Source of the DNA: JBDKGV01 sp039798005
GTDB lineage: Bacteria > Fibrobacterota > Fibrobacteria > UBA5070
Assembly: GCA_039798005.1 (NCBI GenBank)
Contig: JBDKGV010000165.1
Coordinates: forward strand, 1 to 7,938
Reading direction: 5' to 3'
Length of the DNA: 7,938 nucleotides
The notes beneath the pieces were generated by a model. The model made no database searches. It was given only the letters and a program-made list of their open reading frames with translations, and was not told the origin of the DNA. Numbering within the stretch: position 1 is the stretch's first letter; each line of letters starts with the position of its first letter. The position numbers and the translations under genes were made by a program. Of this stretch, positions 1-5,244 are shown piece after piece.

Positions 1-392
1 AGCCTCAGTCTTTCATGAACCTCTCTGGCAAGCCTGTCCAAGCCGCCATGACCTTCTACAAGATCAAGCCGGCCGATGTGTTTGTCATTGTTGACGACGT
101 GCTCTTGGATCTCGGGCGATTCCGAGCCCGGGGTGAGGGCTCGCATGGAGGGCACAATGGCCTGCGCTCCATCCAAGAAGCCATTGGTCCGGCCTACCAG
201 AGGCTCCGCATCGGATGCGGCCCCTGTCCCCAGGGCTGGGACCTTGCCAACTTCGTGCTTGGTCGTTTTCAAGCCGATGAATTGCAATTTTTGGAAAAAC
301 GCTTCGAAGAATTGCCATCTTTGCTTGAAATGTGGTTCTCCAAAGGCATTTCGTCGGTGACCCAGCTTTACAACGGCCCTGTAACTAGGTAA
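1..392 (+). CDS. pth: Peptidyl-tRNA hydrolase, C-terminal part (5' end outside window)
   Basis: Pth cleaves the ester bond of peptidyl-tRNAs that drop off ribosomes and recycles the tRNA in the cytoplasm. The reading frame is open from the window edge (first full codon at 3) and reads PQSFMNLSG, the family signature around the active-site Asn (Asn68 in E. coli numbering). The ATG at 15 is therefore an internal Met, not the start. Aligned without gaps to E. coli Pth from memory, the catalytic Asp93 is kept (VDD) and so are His113-Asn114 (GGHNGL). RLRIG, FVLG and the C-terminal MWF segment also match. The catalytic His20 would lie in the missing N-terminal third. The stretch after Asp93 (VLLDLG) departs from the usual ELDLP/DLDLP, a mild divergence. 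The stop TAA at 390-392 lies 10 nt before the next gene. Confidence 0.95.
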   Translation, partial: PQSFMNLSGKPVQAAMTFYKIKPADVFVIVDDVLLDLGRFRARGEGSHGGHNGLRSIQEAIGPAYQRLRIGCGPCPQGWDLANFVLGRFQADELQFLEKRFEELPSLLEMWFSKGISSVTQLYNGPVTR

Positions 393-402
393 TAATGAAA
401 CC

Positions 403-1491
403 ATGATGATTCTTGGCTTGCTGTCCGGCCTCATGGCGGGCGATTCATCCTATCTCGTACACCTGCGGATGCCGCAAGGGACCCCGCTTGCAATTCTTCT
501 GATTGCAGGCATCGTTCTTTTGATTGTCGCCGTCGTGGTGGTTCTTGAGATCTTCCGTCGAAAAGGTGAACTGGATCAGAAGATCGCAGTTCAATGGGAG
601 GCGTTTGAACTCACGGCCCAACAAAAGGGGCTTACTGAGGAAGAAATGGATCTGCTGCGCGATATCCATGCGTGCCAGAGCGGGGAAGTGGCTCCTGATG
701 CGCTTCTGCGCTTGGCCTCCGTCTATGATCGCGCCATCGATGACTGGATGGAAGTCCTGTCGGAGGACGGGGAAAAACCCAGCGTGTCACAGTGGGAGCA
801 TCTCGCACGCATCCGCAGTTGCCTTGGGTTCAACTCCTTGTCCTTTGAGACGAGATTGTCCCACACCCGACAGTTTCCGCTTCTGCAATCGGTTCGCATT
901 TGGACCAGCCGAGGAGAGAAGGTGACGCGTGCCATGGTCGTTGCCAACCATGAGACCGAGCTTGAACTCGATTGGTCGGAGGCCGCTCAGGAGCTGTTGC
1001 TTGGCGAGAACGTCAACATTTCCTTCAGTCGCCAAGGCGATGGCGAATATCGTTGCGAAGTCCCGGTGATCTCGGTGCGTCCGGGAGGCTTCTGCGTGGC
1101 GCACACGGCGCGCCTGAACCGCCAACAGCTTCGCATGTGGGTGCGTGTGCCGGTTGCGCTTTCTGGCAGGGTCTATCGCCTCGTAGCCCCTGATGGCCAA
1201 GCATTGCCCGTCGATGAACTGGAAATTCGCATGATGGATTTGTCGGGAGGCGGTGCCATGATCGCATCTCCCATGGCGATCCCGGTAGAGACGCGAGGGG
1301 CGATGTCCTTCGAGCTTGGTGACATGCGTCTTGACGATGTGCCGTTCCTGTTGTTGCGCCACGGCAAGGCGACGAGGGAAGGATGGCAGATCGGACACCT
1401 CTGTTTTGACGGAATCGAAACGCTTTCGCAAGAAAAAGTGATGCGCTTTGTTTTCGAAAGACAGCGTACCGGGCAGGCAAAGTCCTCCTAA
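403..1491 (+). CDS. Membrane-anchored PilZ-domain protein, putative c-di-GMP receptor
   Basis: The 362-residue product has one strong transmembrane helix (about 28-50) followed by FRRK, which suggests that the bulk is cytoplasmic. A helical, acidic region follows (about 53-140). Residues about 158-238 look like the beta-rich YcgR/PilZNR-type domain that precedes PilZ in flagellar-brake proteins. The PilZ domain (about 240-355) has both c-di-GMP motifs: RxxxR as R244-MWV-R248, directly before PV, and DxSxxG as D279-LSGG-G284. It ends in the typical amphipathic helix with FERQR. PilZ proteins of this architecture bind c-di-GMP and alter motility or exopolysaccharide output; the target here is unknown. 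Proximity to pilMNOPQ suggests a link to the pilus (inference). The start is uncertain: ATGATG at 403/406 has only a weak AGG at 387-389, 13 nt upstream, so coupling to pth translation is possible. Confidence 0.85.
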   Translation: MMILGLLSGLMAGDSSYLVHLRMPQGTPLAILLIAGIVLLIVAVVVVLEIFRRKGELDQKIAVQWEAFELTAQQKGLTEEEMDLLRDIHACQSGEVAPDALLRLASVYDRAIDDWMEVLSEDGEKPSVSQWEHLARIRSCLGFNSLSFETRLSHTRQFPLLQSVRIWTSRGEKVTRAMVVANHETELELDWSEAAQELLLGENVNISFSRQGDGEYRCEVPVISVRPGGFCVAHTARLNRQQLRMWVRVPVALSGRVYRLVAPDGQALPVDELEIRMMDLSGGGAMIASPMAIPVETRGAMSFELGDMRLDDVPFLLLRHGKATREGWQIGHLCFDGIETLSQEKVMRFVFERQRTGQAKSS

Positions 1492-1503
1492 GTCGAGATT
1501 TTA

Positions 1504-1524
1504 CAATACATTAGGAGTGTATTG
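1504..1524. repeat. 7-bp inverted repeat, operator-like
   Basis: CAATACA (1504-1510) and TGTATTG (1518-1524) are exact reverse complements separated by 7 nt. The centre-to-centre spacing of about 14 bp is in the range of a dimeric regulator site. The right arm runs up to the candidate -35 element. No T-run follows, so it is a poor terminator for the upstream gene. Its role as an operator is inferred from position only. Confidence 0.4.
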
Positions 1525-1526
1525 AC

Positions 1527-1555
1527 TTGACTACGGGCGCAAGAGTGCCTAAACT
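1527..1555 (+). promoter_or_regulatory. Candidate sigma70-type promoter for the pil operon
   Basis: A -35 hexamer TTGACT (1527-1532; five of six consensus bases) and a -10 hexamer TAAACT (1550-1555; four of six) are separated by 17 bp, the optimal spacing. The -35 is part of a tandem TTGACTTGACT, so an alternative -35 at 1522-1527 exists with less favourable spacing. Transcription would begin near 1562, about 30 nt before pilM. It sits in the only sizeable gap upstream of the five overlapping pil genes, which supports its being the operon promoter. Confidence 0.5.
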
Positions 1556-1578
1556 GTCATATGTGAAGCTCCCGGATC

Positions 1579-1586
1579 GGAAGGAA
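1579..1586 (+). promoter_or_regulatory. Ribosome binding site deciding the TTG start of pilM
   Basis: GGAAGGAA contains AAGGA at 1581-1585, six nt before the TTG at 1592. No ATG or GTG start lies in frame between the in-frame TAA at 1550 and the conserved PilM N-terminus. The nearby ATG at 1561 is in another frame and is followed directly by TGA. Confidence 0.75.
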
Positions 1587-1591
1587 CTGCT

Positions 1592-2668
1592 TTGAGTCTC
1601 TTGAAGGACATTCTGAGTCGCGTCAAGGGCGAATCGGCCACTGTCGGTTTGGATATCGGCAACTACGCGGTCAAACTCGTCAAGATCGTACACACGCGCT
1701 CCGGTCCCAAGCTTGTTGCTTTCGGGTACACGGAGCTCAAGCCTGATACCGTGAGTAACGGTGAGATCAAGAATCGAGATGCGCTTCTGGAAGCCATCAC
1801 GACCTTGATCCACAACACCGACCCCGAGATCAAGGATGTCATCGTCTCCCTTTCGTGGAGCTTTGGCGTGTTGGGCGATCGCATCCAGCTCAAGTCCCAA
1901 AAGGGCAAGAGCGATGAGGATACGATTCTTTCCGAAGCGAGCCAGCGCCCGCCCTTTGATGTCGAGAACATCACCTTGGATTACAAGGTCCTGCGTCGCA
2001 ATGTCGAGACGCAGGAAATTGAAGTCTTTTTGGTTGCGGCCAAAAATCAGGTGATGCAGTCGTACATCAACCTCCTCTATGATGCCGGCCTGCGCCCGGT
2101 GGTCGTGGACGTGGACGCCTTCGCGTTTGCCAACGCCTACATGTACACCGTGGGCGAAGTGAACCCGGAAGATGTGACTGCGCTGATCAACATCGGTGAC
2201 AACTTCACCAACATCACTTTCCTCAAGGGTGGCATCTACCACTCGACGCGCGACGTGAGCACCGCCGGTGATTACTTCGTCAAGCAGATCCAGCGCCAGT
2301 TGAAGGTCAGTCGTGAGCAGTCGCTTGCGATCGTGAAGGGACGCGACCCGGACAAGGTCGATCCCGCCCGCCTTCAGTCGACCATCGAGTTTTGCTGCGA
2401 TGAACTGCAAGTGGGAATCGATCTTGCGTTCCAGTACTTCCAGAACAACGAGAAGGAATCGCGCATTTCCAAGATCGTGCTTTGCGGCGGCGGCGCCTGC
2501 ATTCCTGGTGTCCCGGAATATCTTCAGCGCCGTCACGATACCCAGGTGGTCGTGCTCAATCCGCTCTTGAACGTTGCCCTCGACCCCGAGGTCTTCCAAA
2601 GCCCTATCCCTGAGACGACTGCGACCCTGCTCACGGTGGCCGTCGGCATGGCTCTGAGGAAAATCTGA
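1592..2668 (+). CDS. pilM: Type IV pilus assembly protein PilM (actin-like ATPase)
   Basis: PilM is a cytoplasmic, FtsA/actin-like protein that binds the N-terminal peptide of PilN and anchors the T4P alignment complex at the inner face of the inner membrane. The 358-residue length is normal for the family. Actin-fold motifs are visible in order: phosphate-1 VGLDIGNYAVKL (about 18-29), the DVDAFAFANAY segment typical of PilM, phosphate-2 ALINIGDN (about 197-204), and the adenosine motif IVLCGGGACIPG (about 295-306). The C-terminus LLTVAVGMALRKI is also characteristic. The start is TTG at 1592, supported by AAGGA six nt upstream. The stop TGA overlaps the pilN ATG by one base (TGATG), which implies translational coupling. 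It is the first gene of the operon, behind the candidate promoter at 1527-1555. Confidence 0.96.
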   Translation: MSLLKDILSRVKGESATVGLDIGNYAVKLVKIVHTRSGPKLVAFGYTELKPDTVSNGEIKNRDALLEAITTLIHNTDPEIKDVIVSLSWSFGVLGDRIQLKSQKGKSDEDTILSEASQRPPFDVENITLDYKVLRRNVETQEIEVFLVAAKNQVMQSYINLLYDAGLRPVVVDVDAFAFANAYMYTVGEVNPEDVTALINIGDNFTNITFLKGGIYHSTRDVSTAGDYFVKQIQRQLKVSREQSLAIVKGRDPDKVDPARLQSTIEFCCDELQVGIDLAFQYFQNNEKESRISKIVLCGGGACIPGVPEYLQRRHDTQVVVLNPLLNVALDPEVFQSPIPETTATLLTVAVGMALRKI

Positions 2669-3300
2669 TGGCCTTGATGATCGAAGTCAATTTGCTTCCA
2701 GCCGAGTTTCAGGTTGCTCGCAACGAGTATGCTTGGGTCGGTGACCGCAGAGTCATCTATTCGGCCCTTGTCCTGATCGTTGCGATCGCCGTCGGTTGGA
2801 TGGGGTGGCTCACTCTGCAGGCGACGCTGTCGTCCACGCAGTCGAGCATCGAGACCTTGCAGAAGGAAATCAACTCCTACGACACGGTGAAGACCCAGAT
2901 CAAGGCCCTTGAAGACCTGAAGGCCAAGCAGGATGCCAAGAACCAGTCGCTCAAGTCGATTTCGGTGTCGAAGAAGCGTTGGGTCCGGATCCTTGAAGAC
3001 CTCAATGCCTCGGTGCCTCCCCACACTTGGATCGTGTCGATCAAGGAAGAGGGCGATGACCGGATTGCGATCGTTGCTCGCACCTATGTATTCCAGGAAG
3101 TGGCTCAGTTGATGATGCAGCTGGAACGGCGTCCCTTCTTCGATGTGCCCGCTTTGGACAATATCGAGCAGGTTTCCGTTCAAGGGGCGGAGAAAGGCTC
3201 GACCAATGCCTTTGCCTTCACCTTGCACTGCCCCCTCAAGAATGCGATCAATCAAGACGATGCTCCTGCGGGGCAGAAGGGGGTGACTGTTGGCCCTTAA
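2668..3300 (+). CDS. pilN: Type IV pilus assembly protein PilN
   Basis: PilN is a bitopic inner-membrane protein that pairs with PilO and docks PilM. The 210-residue product starts with IEVNLLP (residues 5-11), the PilM-binding INLLP-type motif on the cytoplasmic side. One transmembrane helix follows (about 29-50), then a periplasmic coiled coil (about 51-97) and a ferredoxin-like domain (about 105-190) that opens with WVRILEDLNASVPPHTW, a segment typical of PilN. GAGGA at 2656-2660, seven nt upstream, supports the ATG at 2668; the ATG at 2677 is a less likely alternative. The last 20 residues are hydrophilic and extend past the fold. The 3' end overlaps pilO by 11 nt and carries pilO's ribosome binding site. 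Confidence 0.94.
   Translation: MALMIEVNLLPAEFQVARNEYAWVGDRRVIYSALVLIVAIAVGWMGWLTLQATLSSTQSSIETLQKEINSYDTVKTQIKALEDLKAKQDAKNQSLKSISVSKKRWVRILEDLNASVPPHTWIVSIKEEGDDRIAIVARTYVFQEVAQLMMQLERRPFFDVPALDNIEQVSVQGAEKGSTNAFAFTLHCPLKNAINQDDAPAGQKGVTVGP
3277..3286 (+). promoter_or_regulatory. Strong ribosome binding site deciding the TTG start of pilO
   Basis: AAGGGGGTGA matches the anti-Shine-Dalgarno complement AAGGAGGTGA at nine of ten positions and lies inside the pilN 3' coding end. An in-frame TGA at 3284-3286 excludes any earlier start. The first in-frame ATG is residue 37, after the transmembrane helix. TTG at 3290 is therefore the only sensible start (CTG at 3287 is less likely). Confidence 0.8.
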
Positions 3301-3883
3301 GTTTGATCCCAAGGACAAAATCAACCAATGGTTGATTCTTGTCGTGCTGTTGGTGGGCGCCGGTGGGTACTATTTCTGGGACAGCGTATACATTCCCATG
3401 ACCCAGGAGATCCGTACCCTCAAGGAAGAGGAAGACAAGTTGCAGCGTGAGCTGACCAAGGTGAAATCCCAAGTTCAGCGCATGGCCAAGCTCCGTGAGG
3501 AGCTGACCGCTGCTCAAGCTGATTTTGCCAAGCTCCAGGAGATGTTCCCGGATCAGGAGCAGATCCCGACTCGTTTGCAGGATCTCACGTCGGTGACCCG
3601 TCGTTCAGGGACCATCACGACCCGGTTCCAACCTCTGCCCGCAGTGCAGAAGGATTACTACACGGAAAACAAGTACAAGCTCAATATCACGGGCAGCTAT
3701 CATGCGATGGGGGAGATGTTTGCGGAATTGGCAAACTTCAAATACCCCACCAGCGTATTGAAGCTCTCCCTGGATGTCTCCCCAAAGCTCAAGGATGAGC
3801 TGGACAATGCTGACAAGCATGGGACCAATGCCAACACCGTGGTGACCGAATTCGAGTTCACCACCTACACATCGAGGAAATGA
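3290..3883 (+). CDS. pilO: Type IV pilus assembly protein PilO
   Basis: PilO heterodimerises with PilN in the inner membrane and periplasm and helps link the motor to the secretin. The 197-residue product has the family layout: a short cytoplasmic tail, one transmembrane helix (about 14-34), a charged coiled coil (about 37-84), and a periplasmic ferredoxin-like domain. The segment LQEMFPDQEQIPTRLQDL (82-99) and the YKLNITGSYHAMGEMFAEL region (129-147) are typical of PilO. The start is TTG, behind a near-consensus ribosome binding site. The gene overlaps pilN upstream by 11 nt and the next gene downstream by 1 or 4 nt. The product is slightly shorter than the roughly 205-215 residues of common proteobacterial PilO, with no missing segment evident. 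Confidence 0.92.
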   Translation: MALKFDPKDKINQWLILVVLLVGAGGYYFWDSVYIPMTQEIRTLKEEEDKLQRELTKVKSQVQRMAKLREELTAAQADFAKLQEMFPDQEQIPTRLQDLTSVTRRSGTITTRFQPLPAVQKDYYTENKYKLNITGSYHAMGEMFAELANFKYPTSVLKLSLDVSPKLKDELDNADKHGTNANTVVTEFEFTTYTSRK

Positions 3884-5244
3884 TGAAGGCGATGTGGGCT
3901 ACGGGCTTGTTTCTGGCAGGATTGGCTGGTGCAGGAGACATCAGGGATGCCTCCCTGATCGGTGACCGCAATGGCTGGCGGATGGAATTTGATTGTTCCG
4001 AAGAGCCGCTGACTCGAGTCTGGCAACCGGAACCTGGAATCGTCCGGGTTGAGTTTCAAAACTTCCATGCGGCATCTGTGAGCCGGGCCTTCGGGGAAAA
4101 CCCTTGGTTTGTCGGCGTGAATGCCGTGGCAGGGAAGAACGCCGTTTACGACTTCAAGGTGCGTCCGGGTGTGACGCTTCCAGACGGTTTCAATCGGGCA
4201 TGGGATGGCAGGCGCCTGCGGGTGACGCTTTCACGAACTGCGGCAAGCCAAGCGTTCGTCGAAGCCGTGAAGGTCATGGGGACTCCCTCGATGGGGCCTT
4301 CGGCGACCGCGGCCGCGATCGAAACCTCGGGAGAATTGCTCAAGGCGTCCTTGGTTTCCATCCAAGACCAGGAAGTGCTTGAGTTGCATTTTTCCAAGAC
4401 GCCTCTCAAGGCGGCGCTTCGTTCCACGCCCAATGGACTGAAGCTCGACTTGGAATTGGACGGTGCACGGCTCAACGCCTCGAAACTTGGCTCCCCACGG
4501 GGTGATGGCTGGAATGTTCGTGGGCTTTCCGCGACCCGTGAGGGACGCAAGGAAACCTTGCGCATCGAGCTTGGGGAACCGGTCAAGAGCGCCGTCCTCA
4601 ACCGGATGGGCAATGTCGTGACCGTGCGCATGCGTCGGGAGACGCCGGCCTCGGGTGTTCGAGTCTGGGAATCGGGCAAGAACGAGGTATTCGGGGGAAT
4701 TGCGATTCCTGTGGATGAAATGCAGTCCTTGGGCAAGGCGCGAGTCGATGTCTCAAGCCGCATCTTCACTCCGGCGACTTCTGCGCCATCCGTCGTCATT
4801 TCCGCACCTGTTGGACAGGACAAGTCGACACGCGATGCCGAAATCCTCGAAGTGGAGCGCCGCAAGTCCCAGGAGTTCGCGCTCAAGCAGAAGTTGGATG
4901 AAGACGCCAAGCAGTCGGTCATCGATGAGAAGAACCGGATCGTCTACCATACCTTCGGTGTTCGTGATCCGTTCATCCCGCTCGATCCGGGCGATGCTGA
5001 AAATGGTTTGAACATCGATCAGATGAAGGTCGTGGGAATCATTTTTTCCAAGGTGAAGCGAATGGCCGTGCTTGAGCATGTGACTCAGGCCGGGCTTTCC
5101 GTTGCGCTCAAGGAAGGCGATCCCATCCAGAATGGGCGTGTTTCCCGCATTGAAAAAGATCGCGTGGTATTCACCCTCGAAGAATTTGGTCAGACGCGTG
5201 AATTTGCGCTTCGACTTCAGGCTCCCAAAGGAGACAGGACATGA
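3880..5244 (+). CDS. pilP: AMIN-AMIN-PilP fusion protein, T4P secretin-linking periplasmic protein
   Basis: In known systems PilP is a small inner-membrane lipoprotein (about 175 residues) joining PilN/PilO to PilQ. This product has 454 residues. The PilP homology domain is C-terminal (about 362-447). It begins with RDPFIPL, the typical VRDPF entry, and continues with MKVVGIIFSKVKRMAVLE, a Gly-Asp turn (KEGDPI) and NGRVSRIEKDRVVF. In front lie two beta-rich modules (about 23-119 and 155-253) that resemble AMIN repeats by alternating hydrophobic strands, such as NGWRMEF, RRLRVTL, EVLELHF, LKLDLEL and VVTVRMR. A charged, probably helical linker follows (about 313-352). A signal peptide is evident (MKAMWATGLFLAGLAGA; predicted cleavage near A18), but the first Cys is residue 39, so there is no lipobox. 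ATG at 3883 may be the true start, since GAGGA at 3874-3878 is better spaced for it. The stop overlaps pilQ by 4 nt. AMIN assignment is by eye; PilP assignment is firm. Confidence 0.85.
   Translation: MMKAMWATGLFLAGLAGAGDIRDASLIGDRNGWRMEFDCSEEPLTRVWQPEPGIVRVEFQNFHAASVSRAFGENPWFVGVNAVAGKNAVYDFKVRPGVTLPDGFNRAWDGRRLRVTLSRTAASQAFVEAVKVMGTPSMGPSATAAAIETSGELLKASLVSIQDQEVLELHFSKTPLKAALRSTPNGLKLDLELDGARLNASKLGSPRGDGWNVRGLSATREGRKETLRIELGEPVKSAVLNRMGNVVTVRMRRETPASGVRVWESGKNEVFGGIAIPVDEMQSLGKARVDVSSRIFTPATSAPSVVISAPVGQDKSTRDAEILEVERRKSQEFALKQKLDEDAKQSVIDEKNRIVYHTFGVRDPFIPLDPGDAENGLNIDQMKVVGIIFSKVKRMAVLEHVTQAGLSVALKEGDPIQNGRVSRIEKDRVVFTLEEFGQTREFALRLQAPKGDRT

Noticed and set aside
15..17. ATG as the start codon of pth
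   Set aside because: It is the Met of the internal FMNLSG motif near residue 67 of the family, and in-frame codons before it continue the expected PQSF sequence.
1504..1524. Inverted repeat as the terminator of the PilZ gene
   Set aside because: The stem is only 7 bp and AT-rich, and no T-run follows. Its position next to a -35-like element fits an operator better.
1511..2599. A 362-codon open frame on the - strand opposite pilM
   Set aside because: The + strand frame is an unmistakable PilM with all actin-fold motifs. The antisense translation has no recognisable motif and is rich in residues expected from reverse-complemented high-GC codons.
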